Shown piece after piece: positions 7,125 through 14,991 of a stretch of 33,162 nucleotides of DNA. Within the stretch, counting starts at the first letter, position 1, and every line of letters begins with the position of its first letter. The notes under the pieces are model-generated. The model was not told the origin of the DNA and ran no database searches. It saw only the letters and a list, made by a program, of their open reading frames with translations. Made by a program: the position numbers and the translations under genes. This DNA comes from Lachnospiraceae bacterium (GTDB taxonomy: Bacteria; Bacillota; Clostridia; Lachnospirales; Lachnospiraceae), in the NCBI GenBank assembly GCA_017622795.1, contig JAGAQI010000131.1, positions 1-33,162 of the forward strand. The letters run 5' to 3'.

Positions 7125-7700
7125 ATGGAAAAGAGAGCGATTCCTGTTGCCGGTGAGTTTTACCGGCATTTTAAAGGCAATTTATATCAGATTATCGGTG
7201 TGGCAAAGCATTCCGAAACCATGGAGCAGATGGTGGTGTATCAGGCATTGTACGGTGATTATTGCTTATACACCAGACCTTTGGAGATGTTTTTGAGTCC
7301 GGTGGATAAAGAAAAATATTCGGATGCAGTGCAGGAGTATCGGTTTGAGAAGTGTGTGCCGGGTTCCTCAGAAGAGAAGGCTGTGTCGGTAATCAAAGAA
7401 TCAGAAAAAGTACAGGAAACCGCTCCTGTAGTGGAACCACAGAAGATAGATGCAGCAGAGGAAACCGACGACGAATCCGTCCGACCGGAAATCCTGCGCT
7501 TTTTGGACGCAGAGGATGCACAGGCAAAGTTAAAGGTACTGCGGGAGCTCCGTATGGATTTGGATGAAAACCTGATGACAACAATAGAGCTATCCATGGA
7601 TTTACTTCCGGATGATAAAGAATCTTTAGAGCGCAGATATGATTTTGTGGAACGCACCCTGGAACAGCGTATCCGTTTTGAAGGAAGCAGGTTACGATAA
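7125..7700 (+). CDS. DUF1653 domain protein
   Basis: A 191-residue protein. The first ~75 residues form a DUF1653 domain (AGEFYRHFKGNLYQIIGVAKHSET, VVYQALYGDY, TRPLEMF), a small beta-rich fold of unknown function. Residues ~80-125 are acidic and low in complexity, followed by a charged helical C-terminus (LRFLDAEDAQAKLKVL...). That C-terminal extension is common in clostridial members. The start ATG at 7125 has AAAGAGG seven bases upstream; an earlier in-frame GTG/ATG has no such site. Function is unknown. It ends inside a perfect inverted repeat that belongs to the next operon's control region. Confidence 0.75.
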   Translation: MEKRAIPVAGEFYRHFKGNLYQIIGVAKHSETMEQMVVYQALYGDYCLYTRPLEMFLSPVDKEKYSDAVQEYRFEKCVPGSSEEKAVSVIKESEKVQETAPVVEPQKIDAAEETDDESVRPEILRFLDAEDAQAKLKVLRELRMDLDENLMTTIELSMDLLPDDKESLERRYDFVERTLEQRIRFEGSRLR

Positions 7701-7722
7701 AGATTTATCGTAAAACGATAAA
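7692..7722. promoter_or_regulatory. Triple ACGATAAA operator upstream of the DUF2975 operon
   Basis: Three half-sites with alternating orientation: ACGATAAA (7694-7701), TTTATCGT (7704-7711) and ACGATAAA (7715-7722). The first two make a perfect 10-bp inverted repeat with a 2-base gap. The last two make an 8-bp repeat with a 3-base gap. The array ends six bases before a consensus -35. Placement suggests control by the XRE regulator encoded two genes downstream. Confidence 0.55.
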
Positions 7723-7728
7723 AATATA

Positions 7729-7757
7729 TTGACAAACAAAATACATAATGTTATGAT
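7729..7757 (+). promoter_or_regulatory. Sigma-A promoter of the DUF2975-XRE-DUF4173 operon
   Basis: TTGACA (7729-7734), 17 bases and TATGAT (7752-7757). The predicted transcript start is near 7764, about 32 nt before the DUF2975 ATG. Confidence 0.85.
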
Positions 7758-7795
7758 ACCTCCAGAAACAGAATTTGTTATGGAGGTATTTTTTT

Positions 7796-8275
7796 ATGAG
7801 CCAGAAAAGTATTGCAATGATGTTAAAAGTATTTTGTGTAGTGGTTGCGGTAGTGGGAGCGTTTTTCTTCTTCGTCTATGCACCGCTTTTTGTGGATGAA
7901 TTGGCAATCATGTATCAGGAAGCGGCATATTTAAAATGGCCGGGACTGGTAGGAATTTGTGCAATTGCTGTGTTGTGCTATTTGGTTCTGGGAATATTCT
8001 GGAGCATTTGCGTAAGAATCGGTGAAGATAACAGCTTCTGTAATGAAAATGCGGATGGCATGAAACGTATGGGTCTTCTTTCCTTCGGCGTAGGCGTATT
8101 ACTGACGGGTGCTATGATTTTCTTAGGCTTCCAGGGCTTTTTGGGTATCGCATATTTCGTTGTTTATTTCCTGCTGATGTGCGTGGTTTGCGGAGTCGGC
8201 GTTTTGTGTCTGGCACTTTCTGCACTAATCCGCAGAGCTGCCCAGTTAAAGGAAGAAAACGATTTGACCATCTAA
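7796..8275 (+). CDS. DUF2975 family membrane protein
   Basis: A 159-residue inner-membrane protein with four hydrophobic segments (about 10-32, 52-76, 92-112 and 118-145). The pattern of paired helices, a short extracellular loop after helix 1 and a charged RRAAQLKEEND tail fits DUF2975. This family is nearly always followed by a small YozG-type XRE regulator, as here after 15 bases. The biochemical role is unknown. The ATG has GGAGGT seven bases upstream; the frame is open from an upstream TTG that lacks a binding site. Confidence 0.8.
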   Translation: MSQKSIAMMLKVFCVVVAVVGAFFFFVYAPLFVDELAIMYQEAAYLKWPGLVGICAIAVLCYLVLGIFWSICVRIGEDNSFCNENADGMKRMGLLSFGVGVLLTGAMIFLGFQGFLGIAYFVVYFLLMCVVCGVGVLCLALSALIRRAAQLKEENDLTI

Positions 8276-8290
8276 GAGGAGGAAAAGTGA

Positions 8291-8509
8291 ATGATTATCA
8301 TTAACATAGATGTAATGCTCGCCAAGCGGAAGATGAGTGTAACGGAGCTCTCCAACCGGGTGGGAATTACCATGGCAAATATGTCGATTCTGAAAAATGG
8401 TAAAGCGAAGGCCATCAAGTTGGAAACCTTAAGTAAAATCTGTGAGGTGCTGCAGTGTCAGCCGGGAGATGTGTTGGAATATGTTCCGGATAATGAGGAG
8501 GTTGAATGA
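8291..8509 (+). CDS. YozG-like XRE-family transcriptional regulator
   Basis: A 72-residue protein that is a single Cro/C1-type helix-turn-helix domain. The IDVMLAKRKMSVTELSNRVGIT helix pair is followed by the recognition helix and a conserved IKLETLSKICEVLQCQPGDVLEY block, typical of the YozG group. It should bind as a dimer, and the triple ACGATAAA site before the operon is the obvious candidate target, giving autoregulation. AGGAGG precedes the ATG. Its stop overlaps the next start (ATGA), so it is translationally coupled to the DUF4173 gene. Confidence 0.88.
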   Translation: MIIINIDVMLAKRKMSVTELSNRVGITMANMSILKNGKAKAIKLETLSKICEVLQCQPGDVLEYVPDNEEVE

Positions 8510-9921
8510 CGATGGAAGAAAATGTAACCAAGGAGAGTAAACGGATTCGCGAAAACTTCCAAATCTTTGGTGTGGCGACCTTTTTGTTTGCCTGTTTTTA
8601 TTCCGTTTGCATGTATAAAAATGATGCGGGAATTACCTATCTGCTTTTGGTGGTAGCGGGTTTATATTACGTAAGATATTGCGGAAAGCAGTTTGGATTT
8701 GCGGCAAAAAAAGGGACGCTGTTTTATGTAATCTGCATCCTGCTACTGGGAATATCCACGTTTTGCACCGATGACGCCAGAATCATTTTTTTTAATAAGA
8801 CCGGGGTGTTTTTACTGATGATTTCCATGGTGTTATATAACGTGTTTGAAACGAAAAAATGGGGACTCGGTAAATATGTAGTTACCATTGTTCAAAGTGT
8901 TTTATGGTCCTGGGGTGAGTGGGTACGTCCCTTTGGAGATGCAAAATATTATTGTAAAAATAAGCTGGGAAGCAAGGGAAAGACAATACTTTATGCCGCT
9001 GTCAGTGTGGCGGTATCTGTGCCGGTGGTGGCGGTTGTGCTGAACCTGCTTATGAGTGCGGATGTTCTTTTCGGCGACATGGCACAACGGGTGCTGGAAA
9101 GCTTGAATTTAAAGAATATCATTGGTGTTTTGGGATTGACTGTCTTGGTGTTCTTTGCGGTGTATGGTTTTCTTTCCTATGTGGTAAAGGGAGAAATAAG
9201 AGAAGAAGTAGCCGAAGGGAAAAAAGCGGAATCCATTCTTGCTATTCCAATGGCGGGTATTCTTACTGTACTTTATCTGGTATTCAGCGTGGTACAGATT
9301 GGCGGTTTGTTCCTCGGCAAAATGACATTGCCAAAGGGTTATACCTATGCCATGTACGCACGGGAAGGTTTCTTCCAGCTGCTGGCGGTCAGCATTTTTA
9401 ACTTACTTTTAGTGCTGGCGGGAATACAGTTTTTTAAGAAAAATAAGATTTTAACTGTTTTGCTCACGTTGATGTCCCTTTGTACCTTTATCATGATTGC
9501 ATCCAGTGCCATGCGAATGGTTCTGTATATCAAAACCTATCACTTGACCTTTTTACGTATTCTGGTTTTGTGGGGCCTCATGCTGCTTGCAATCTTGTTT
9601 GCAGGGGTGATTACCACATTGTACAAAAAACAGTTTTCCCTGTTCCGCTATAGTGTGGTGGTAGTAACGGTTTGTTACCTGGGACTTTCCTTTGCACATC
9701 CGGACTATTGGATTGCAAAATATAATGTATCCCATCAAAGCAAGGTAATTGCCATGGACTCGGGCTATCTTCGGGATTTAAGTGCCGATGCAGCTCCGGT
9801 TCTGGTACCTTATTTCGGCATGAAAGAAGCAGATTCCCGGTGGAATACCGACGATGTGGTTTCCGTCCGCAAATTTAATGTATCCAGATTTGTTGCAAAG
9901 CAGTTGGTAGAAAAACAATAG
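8506..9921 (+). CDS. DUF4173/DUF4153-like polytopic membrane protein
   Basis: A 471-residue protein with about ten or eleven hydrophobic segments and a soluble C-terminal ~70 residues. The segment YTYAMYAREGFFQLLAVSIFN is the hallmark of DUF4173 proteins, and the FIMIASSAMRMVLYIKTYHLTFLR block also fits. Function is unknown. It is the third gene of an operon with DUF2975 and XRE genes and overlaps the XRE stop by four bases, with GAGGAGG just upstream. The trio suggests a membrane sensing or maintenance unit under its own regulator. A strong terminator follows. Confidence 0.75.
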   Translation: MTMEENVTKESKRIRENFQIFGVATFLFACFYSVCMYKNDAGITYLLLVVAGLYYVRYCGKQFGFAAKKGTLFYVICILLLGISTFCTDDARIIFFNKTGVFLLMISMVLYNVFETKKWGLGKYVVTIVQSVLWSWGEWVRPFGDAKYYCKNKLGSKGKTILYAAVSVAVSVPVVAVVLNLLMSADVLFGDMAQRVLESLNLKNIIGVLGLTVLVFFAVYGFLSYVVKGEIREEVAEGKKAESILAIPMAGILTVLYLVFSVVQIGGLFLGKMTLPKGYTYAMYAREGFFQLLAVSIFNLLLVLAGIQFFKKNKILTVLLTLMSLCTFIMIASSAMRMVLYIKTYHLTFLRILVLWGLMLLAILFAGVITTLYKKQFSLFRYSVVVVTVCYLGLSFAHPDYWIAKYNVSHQSKVIAMDSGYLRDLSADAAPVLVPYFGMKEADSRWNTDDVVSVRKFNVSRFVAKQLVEKQ

Positions 9922-9932
9922 CGAAATTAGGA

Positions 9933-9973
9933 AAGCGTGTATCAGGAATTTATTTCTGATACACGCTTCTTTT
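9933..9973. terminator. Intrinsic terminator between converging genes
   Basis: A perfect 13-bp stem, AAGCGTGTATCAG (9933-9945) with CTGATACACGCTT (9956-9968), then a T-rich tract on the plus strand. It closes the DUF4173 operon and probably also the leftward CDF-like gene, whose stop codon lies four bases past the stem. Confidence 0.9.
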
Positions 9974-10598
9974 ACTTTTTAAGTCTCTCAAAAATGGTTT
10001 GTATACCGCACCAAATCAGGTACAGTGCCACAATGACGGAACCAATCAAATCCAGATAGTAGGAAAGGGTGGAAGTCGGAAATAGTACCACAGAAAGCAG
10101 CGCGATGGTAACACAGGAGTCCACCAGACTTTTTGCACGGTAAAGTCTTGCCTGTACCGCCAAAATAGCATTTGGTTCCTGCTTGTTAAGCTTCGTGTAT
10201 TTGCGCCAGAAAATCGTGTTGGCAATTACACCGAGCAAAGCAATGGCAAGTCCCGGGATCACATTACCTTTGTCTTCGTTTTCAGATACAAAGGCTAACA
10301 GGAGCATAAGGGAACCGCCCAGGCACATCATAGCACCGACGAACAGGTTGGAAAAACGCTCCAGCTTATCTTTGCGGACGGTGTCACAAATACCGTCTTT
10401 AGTGGTGATTTTGTAGACTACATAGGCCATAATAATGGCAAGCAATTCGGAACTGCGGCGGACAAAATCCGCAATCTGGGTGGAACTGCGACCTACAAAC
10501 AGACCAAGACCGATAATCAGCGGTCCCGGTGCACTCATGATGACGGACCAGAGCAAAGTTTTGGTGCCGTACTTCTTTTGTGTATGTTCGTTGCTCAT
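9972..10598 (-). CDS. Cation-efflux-like membrane protein lacking the cytosolic domain
   Basis: A 208-residue protein with about six hydrophobic segments. The spacing of helices and the ARLYRAKSLVDSCVTIALLSV and DLIGSVIVALYLIWCGIQTI segments resemble the membrane half of cation diffusion facilitators. The cytosolic C-terminal domain of that family is absent, and I cannot see a complete set of metal ligands (a single Asp in SLVDS is the best match). It may be a degenerate or divergent member. The inner ATG at 10598 is chosen because GGAGG lies eight bases upstream. It follows the polyprenol-kinase-like gene by one base, in one operon. Confidence 0.5.
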   Translation of the reverse strand: MSNEHTQKKYGTKTLLWSVIMSAPGPLIIGLGLFVGRSSTQIADFVRRSSELLAIIMAYVVYKITTKDGICDTVRKDKLERFSNLFVGAMMCLGGSLMLLLAFVSENEDKGNVIPGLAIALLGVIANTIFWRKYTKLNKQEPNAILAVQARLYRAKSLVDSCVTIALLSVVLFPTSTLSYYLDLIGSVIVALYLIWCGIQTIFERLKK

Positions 10599-10599
10599 T

Positions 10600-11310
10600 T
10601 TATAATCCTCCAAACAGGTAAACTAATGGTAGTAAAACTACCATGGCGGACAACGGGCAGATGATGGTGTCATTGCCGTTTTTGGAATAAAGTTCGGTTA
10701 CTGCGGCAACAAGGGCCACAATCAGCGAAATAATCAGGCAAGGCAGCAGGCTGAGACCGCCCCGGCACATCAAAATGGTAGTTACGGTAAGGAAAGAAAC
10801 CGTGAACATGGAACCGGTACCTTCGTAGCTTTTTTTGCCGTCCAGCTTTGGTGATTTAATTTTATGTTTACCGAATTGCTTGCCGATCAGTGCGGCAAAA
10901 GCGTCTCCGATGCCCCAGGCATACAGACTTGCCAGCGCCAGGTATTTGTCTTCGAAAATGCCCCAGCAAATGGCAACCACAATGGCAAACATGGTAAATA
11001 CCAACATAAGACTGGCTTTTAATTCACCGTGTTTACGCTCGGTGGTAAGTTCGGAATATCCTTTGAAGCGTTCGAAAAAAGCAAGTATCGGATAGACCAG
11101 CACTTCAAAAATGATGGCGGCCAATGCAGCGCTTTGCCAGGTTGGATAGGCAAAAACAAATACTAAAAAAGATCCAAGCAGAATAAAATGCAGAATTTTG
11201 CGGAACAGTTCCTTCGGAATAGGAAACAGGTAGTGACCGATGAGGGCAGTGCTGGCCGCAATAACAAAATATACAATTAAATAAAGTGTGCCTTGTAAAA
11301 CCGGATTCAC
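10600..11310 (-). CDS. Phytol/dolichol-kinase-like CTP-dependent polyprenol kinase family protein
   Basis: A 236-residue polytopic membrane protein with about seven helices. It shows the family blocks RKILHF (about 38-43), AWGIGDAFAALIGKQFGKHK, KLDGKKSYEGTGSMF and ELYSKNGNDTIICPL near the C-terminus. These belong to the CTP-dependent lipid kinase/cytidylyltransferase superfamily (VTE5, SEC59, bacterial phytol-kinase-like proteins). The likely role is phosphorylation of an isoprenoid alcohol at the membrane; the bacterial substrate is not established. The start is GTG, with AAAGGAGGG about six bases upstream. It diverges from a PAP2 phosphatase, suggesting an isoprenoid-phosphate theme. Confidence 0.7.
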   Translation of the reverse strand: MNPVLQGTLYLIVYFVIAASTALIGHYLFPIPKELFRKILHFILLGSFLVFVFAYPTWQSAALAAIIFEVLVYPILAFFERFKGYSELTTERKHGELKASLMLVFTMFAIVVAICWGIFEDKYLALASLYAWGIGDAFAALIGKQFGKHKIKSPKLDGKKSYEGTGSMFTVSFLTVTTILMCRGGLSLLPCLIISLIVALVAAVTELYSKNGNDTIICPLSAMVVLLPLVYLFGGL

Positions 11311-11342
11311 GGGGAACCCTCCTTTGTGGGGATAAATTTTCC

Positions 11343-11371
11343 TTGTAAATTATATTCTAGCACTTTATAAT
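11343..11371 (+). promoter_or_regulatory. Promoter of the PAP2 phosphatase gene
   Basis: TTGTAA (11343-11348), 17 bases and a consensus TATAAT (11366-11371), about 38 bases before the PAP2 ATG. Confidence 0.75.
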
Positions 11372-11393
11372 GAACTTAACAATAAAATTTCAA
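11365..11393 (-). promoter_or_regulatory. Candidate leftward promoter of the polyprenol-kinase-like operon
   Basis: On the minus strand, TTGAAA (11388-11393), 17 bases and TTATAA (11365-11370). Its -10 lies on the same bases as the rightward -10 of the PAP2 promoter, so the two could not be occupied at once. Confidence 0.45.
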
Positions 11394-11409
11394 TAAAATG
11401 AGGTGACTT

Positions 11410-11946
11410 ATGGACTGGGAATTTTCATTTTTATATTTCTTACAGGAATTACATAATCCGGTGTTGGACAAAATCATGGTGTTTATTACATCACTTGGTA
11501 ATGATGGTTTGTTGTGGATTGGATTGGCAGTGTTCCTGGTATTTTTTAAAAAGTACCGTAAATGTGCCATTAGCATTGGTGTTTCCTTGATTTTAATGGA
11601 ATTAACCGGTAATGTGATATTAAAGGAACTGATTATGAGAGAACGTCCCTGCTGGATTGATCCGACAGTGGAGTTGTTAGTAAAGGCACCGTCCAGTTAT
11701 TCTTTTCCGTCCGGACATACATTTGCGGGTTTTGCATCCGCAACTACGGTGTTTTTGAATCATAAAAAAGAGGGTATCGCGGCTATAGTAGTAGCAGCAC
11801 TCATTGCCTTTTCCAGAATGTATGTGTTCGTGCATTTTCCAACGGACATTTTAGGAGGGATGGTACTTGGCATCGGCTTGGCAGTGTTGACATATTTTAT
11901 TGTGCACCGGTGGGCACCAAAGCTGAAAAAAAAGAAAGATATATAG
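11410..11946 (+). CDS. PAP2-superfamily lipid phosphatase (possible undecaprenyl-diphosphatase)
   Basis: A 178-residue membrane phosphatase with about five helices and the complete three-part PAP2 active site: KELIMRERP (motif 1), SFPSGHTF (motif 2, catalytic His) and SRMYVFVHFPTD (motif 3, with the second His and Asp). The compact length fits bacterial BcrC/PgpB-type enzymes that dephosphorylate undecaprenyl pyrophosphate or phosphatidylglycerol phosphate at the outer face of the membrane. The substrate cannot be fixed from sequence. GAGGTGA precedes the ATG. It is monocistronic, between its own promoter and terminator. Confidence 0.88.
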   Translation: MDWEFSFLYFLQELHNPVLDKIMVFITSLGNDGLLWIGLAVFLVFFKKYRKCAISIGVSLILMELTGNVILKELIMRERPCWIDPTVELLVKAPSSYSFPSGHTFAGFASATTVFLNHKKEGIAAIVVAALIAFSRMYVFVHFPTDILGGMVLGIGLAVLTYFIVHRWAPKLKKKKDI

Positions 11947-11949
11947 CGG

Positions 11950-11990
11950 AAAGCAGTAGTTGGAACAAAAATTCAACTACTGCTTTTTTT
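11950..11990 (+). terminator. Intrinsic terminator of the PAP2 gene
   Basis: A 13-bp stem, AAAGCAGTAGTTG (11950-11962) with CAACTACTGCTTT (11974-11986), an 11-base loop and seven T residues. Confidence 0.93.
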
Positions 11991-12004
11991 GTTTAGAAAA
12001 GAAG

Positions 12005-12033
12005 TTGACAATAGAAAAAGAAGGTGTTATAAC
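12005..12033 (+). promoter_or_regulatory. Promoter of the LacI-type regulator
   Basis: TTGACA (12005-12010), 17 bases and TATAAC (12028-12033). The start would be near 12040, just before operator 1, so the regulator probably represses itself. Confidence 0.75.
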
Positions 12034-12047
12034 TCAAATGAGAAGAA

Positions 12048-12067
12048 TTTCGTGGGCGCACACGAAA
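12048..12067. promoter_or_regulatory. LacI-type operator 1 (autoregulatory)
   Basis: The 20-bp sequence TTTCGTGGGCGCACACGAAA has 7-bp perfect arms (TTTCGTG/CACGAAA) with a CG near the centre, the usual geometry of LacI-family sites. It lies about 8 bases past the predicted transcript start. A nearly identical copy lies before the ABC exporter. Confidence 0.75.
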
Positions 12068-12076
12068 AGTAAGAAG

Positions 12077-13075
12077 GTGAGCGTTATATCGGCGACAATT
12101 AAAGATATTGCCTTACGGTGTGGCGTGTCGGAAGGTACCGTAGACCGTGCATTAAACGGCAGGGAAGGCATAAAAAAGGAAACAAAAGAGAAAATTTTGC
12201 AGGTGGCAAAGGAAATGGGATATCGTCCGAACCATCTGGCCAGCTGTCTGGCAAGAGGCAGTTCCAAAACAATTGGGGTTGTCTGCGCAGGACTGGATAA
12301 TCCGTTTTTCAGTGCGTTTGTAGAATCTATAGAGCGTATGGCTTATGAAAACGGATATTACTTGAATTTGATTCTGACCCATGGCAGTAAAGAAAAAGAG
12401 TTGGAAGGTATAAATTACCTGGCAGGACGTCAGGTGGACGGACTGATTATTATTCCATTGGGTCTGGGAGAAGAATACGAACGGCAACTGTTAAACCTTC
12501 AAATACCGATTGTTACGGTGTATAATCGGATTTCCGACAAGTTTACCCATGTGGAAGTAGACGGACGGCAAATTATGAGAAATGCGGTTCACAGGATGGC
12601 GGAGAAGGGATACCGGCGCATTGTTTATTTGGATTCGGGCTACGAACGATCCGTAAACCTGAATAACAACCGTTATTCCCTGAATCAGCGACGCTTAGGA
12701 TATATTGACGGAATGCAGCAGGAGGCATTGGGAGAACCGGTCATTCTGACGGATTATGACTGGGAGCCGCTGGAGAAATTTATTCAAGAGGAAGGTGGAA
12801 AACCGGCTGTTTTATGTCCTTTCGATGCTGTGGCAATTCATGTACTTGACCTAATGAAGCAGCATGAAATTTCGGTTCCGGAGCAGATGGGAATTATGGG
12901 ATTTGATAATATCCGTATTCTGGATTCCATTTCTCCGAGACTGGCATCTGTGGATTGTGAAATTACGGGACTGGGAAGAAAAGCATTTCAGGCATTACTG
13001 CAGATAATTAACGGTGATTCCGAGGTTCGGGAATATATAACCGAATATACAATTATAGAAGGCGAAAGTTTGTAA
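12077..13075 (+). CDS. LacI-family transcriptional regulator
   Basis: A protein of about 332 residues. An N-terminal LacI helix-turn-helix (ATIKDIALRCGVSEGTVDRALNG, then a hinge ending RPNHLASCLARGSSKTIGVV) is followed by a periplasmic-binding-protein-like sensor domain with DNPFFSAFVESIE, GRQVDGLIIIP and MGFDNIRILDSISP blocks. Members bind a small molecule, often a sugar, and repress from 20-bp palindromes. Two such palindromes flank this gene. The start is uncertain: GTG at 12077 fits the promoter and family length but has only a weak binding site. An ATG at 12038 lies at the transcript start, and the frame is open from 11960. The neighbouring target is an ABC exporter, unusual for this family. 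Confidence 0.85.
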   Translation: MSVISATIKDIALRCGVSEGTVDRALNGREGIKKETKEKILQVAKEMGYRPNHLASCLARGSSKTIGVVCAGLDNPFFSAFVESIERMAYENGYYLNLILTHGSKEKELEGINYLAGRQVDGLIIIPLGLGEEYERQLLNLQIPIVTVYNRISDKFTHVEVDGRQIMRNAVHRMAEKGYRRIVYLDSGYERSVNLNNNRYSLNQRRLGYIDGMQQEALGEPVILTDYDWEPLEKFIQEEGGKPAVLCPFDAVAIHVLDLMKQHEISVPEQMGIMGFDNIRILDSISPRLASVDCEITGLGRKAFQALLQIINGDSEVREYITEYTIIEGESL

Positions 13076-13109
13076 ATAATGTGTGTTTTAGCGGCACGCA
13101 TTATTTTAT
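13075..13109 (+). terminator. Probable terminator of the LacI-type gene
   Basis: AATAATGTGTG (13075-13085) pairs with CACGCATTATT (13095-13105) with one wobble, followed by TTATATTT. The stem overlaps the end of the coding sequence. Its interrupted T tract may allow some readthrough into the exporter operon. Confidence 0.55.
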
Positions 13110-13115
13110 ATTTGA

Positions 13116-13135
13116 TTTCGTGTACGCACACGAAA
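13116..13135. promoter_or_regulatory. LacI-type operator 2, before the ABC exporter operon
   Basis: The 20-bp sequence TTTCGTGTACGCACACGAAA has perfect 8-bp arms. It differs from operator 1 at two central positions only (TA for GG). It lies 23 bases before the exporter ATG and just past a weak TATATT -10-like element (13107-13112). Confidence 0.8.
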
Positions 13136-13158
13136 CTTGCGACAACAAAGGAGGACAT

Positions 13159-14991
13159 ATGGATACTTTAAAATTTGGATTTAAATACTGGAAGAGAAAT
13201 GTGCCCGGAGCAATCTTTACCCAAATCATCAGCTGTTTGGCGATTATTGCGGATTTAATGATTCCCATGCTTTCCGGTGTTTTGTTAAATTATATTATTA
13301 AGGGCGAAAAGGTGGAAGACGGAGCCGGCGGTGTTTTTTCCTTTTTGCTGGACGGAAGCTTTGGAGAGGTTCAGACCTTTGAACTTTTCTTCCACGTGGC
13401 GGCAGTGTACGGCATTTTTATTCTGGTGCGTATTCTTTTAATTTATACGAAAAACACGGTAAACCAGCATTTGGGACTGAATCTGGAAACCGATCTTCGT
13501 ATGGCGACGTTTCATAAACTGATGGAACTGGACAGTATGACGATTTCCGAATATAACTCCGGTGAATTATTGCAGATTATTAATAGTGACACCATCATGT
13601 TTAAGGAAATGTTCTGTCGAATGATTCCAAACATTATGGACAGTATTTTTGTGTTGGGGGTAACGACTTATTTGTTATCCACCATTAATCTTTGGTTTAT
13701 TTTAATTCCGTTGATTTTGATGCCGTTTTTGGTAGTGACTTTAATGAATTTCAGAAAAAAGGCAAAGGAAAACTTCCGGAAAATCCGTGAGTGTGACAGC
13801 CGCATGAATCTTACGGTGCAGGAAAATATCGAGGCGGTACGTCTGGTGCGTTCTTTCACTAATGAACCGTTAGAACGTAAAAAGTTTGACGAAACAAATC
13901 AGGAGGTAAAGGACTCCCATATCAGTCAGGTATGGCTGCATTCCAGGTTTGAGGTAGTGTTCCATTCTATCCGGCAGATTGCTTATATCGGAACCATTGC
14001 TATCGGTGCGGTGCTTGTAATGAAAGGATATATGCTGGTAGGTTATATTGCTACCTGTTCTGCTTATGTTATGAAAATCATGGACCACATTACCCAGATT
14101 AACAACATGCTGTTCCAAATGCAGCAACAGATTGTTGCCGGTCAGAAGATGAAGAATTTTATGGAGTTTAGCTCCAGAATTCCTGATGAAGGTTCGGAAG
14201 AAATTGAAACAAAGCATCCGGATATCTCCATCCGGGATATTTCCTTAAACATTGATGAACAAAAGGTACTGGATCACATTTCTATTGAACTGCCTTACGG
14301 AAAGAAGCTTGGTATCGTTGGCGGAACAGGAAGCGGTAAAAGTGTGTTGTTAAAGAGTCTGGTACGTATTCATGATGTCAGCAGCGGTTCTGTCCTGGTG
14401 GATGGAAAGAACGTGAAAGATTACAGTTTAAAGAGCCTTAGGAAAATCTATGCATATGTATTTCAGGATGTTTTCCTGTTTTCCAATACCGTGGATTCCA
14501 ATATTGCCTACGGCAATCCGGAAATTGAGGATGACTATGTCATTAAGGCTGCCATGGATGCCCAGGCACATAACTTTATTACAGAACTCAGTGATGGATA
14601 TAAAACAGTGGTCGGAGAGCGGGGACTCGGTATTTCCGGCGGTCAGAAGCAGCGCGTTTCCATTGCAAGAGCCTTGCTTAAAAATGCTCCGGTACTGATT
14701 TTTGACGATTCCACCAGTGCGCTGGACATAAATACCGAGAAAAAGCTTTTGGAAACAGTAAACCAAGAATATGGCGATAAAACCGTAATTATCACAGCTC
14801 ATCGTATGTCTTCCGTTGTGGACTGTGACGAAATTATCTATATGAAGGATGGCAGAATCACGGAGCGTGGTTCCTTTGCGGAACTGATGGCATTAAACGG
14901 TGATTTTGCGGAAGTTTATAATATCCAGCAGGCACAGCGGCAACAGGTAGTTGATTTTGATGCGCTGGCAGCAGAAGGCGGGGTGAACTAA
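13159..14991 (+). CDS. ABC exporter half-transporter, subunit with degenerate ATP site
   Basis: A 610-residue half-transporter: six membrane helices (about residues 17-320), then an ATPase domain with Walker A GGTGSGKS, signature GISGGQKQR, Walker B VLIFDD and H-loop AHRMSS. The residue after Walker B is Asp (DDSTSALD) rather than the catalytic Glu. That is typical of the non-catalytic site in heterodimeric type IV exporters such as BmrCD, LmrCD and TM287/288. The ATG at 13159 is preceded by AAAGGAGG, and operator 2 lies just upstream. The partner gene begins on the base after its stop. Drug or lipid export is likely; the substrate is unknown. Confidence 0.9.
   Translation: MDTLKFGFKYWKRNVPGAIFTQIISCLAIIADLMIPMLSGVLLNYIIKGEKVEDGAGGVFSFLLDGSFGEVQTFELFFHVAAVYGIFILVRILLIYTKNTVNQHLGLNLETDLRMATFHKLMELDSMTISEYNSGELLQIINSDTIMFKEMFCRMIPNIMDSIFVLGVTTYLLSTINLWFILIPLILMPFLVVTLMNFRKKAKENFRKIRECDSRMNLTVQENIEAVRLVRSFTNEPLERKKFDETNQEVKDSHISQVWLHSRFEVVFHSIRQIAYIGTIAIGAVLVMKGYMLVGYIATCSAYVMKIMDHITQINNMLFQMQQQIVAGQKMKNFMEFSSRIPDEGSEEIETKHPDISIRDISLNIDEQKVLDHISIELPYGKKLGIVGGTGSGKSVLLKSLVRIHDVSSGSVLVDGKNVKDYSLKSLRKIYAYVFQDVFLFSNTVDSNIAYGNPEIEDDYVIKAAMDAQAHNFITELSDGYKTVVGERGLGISGGQKQRVSIARALLKNAPVLIFDDSTSALDINTEKKLLETVNQEYGDKTVIITAHRMSSVVDCDEIIYMKDGRITERGSFAELMALNGDFAEVYNIQQAQRQQVVDFDALAAEGGVN

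Noticed and set aside
7756-7789. ATACCTCC/GGAGGTAT inverted repeat as an RNA hairpin masking the DUF2975 ribosome binding site
   Set aside because: The left arm overlaps the -10 element and ends at about the predicted transcript start, so most of it would not be in the mRNA.
13081-13158. Extended start of the first ABC exporter subunit
   Set aside because: The extra 26 codons run across the terminator and operator 2, whereas AAAGGAGG lies just before the ATG at 13159.
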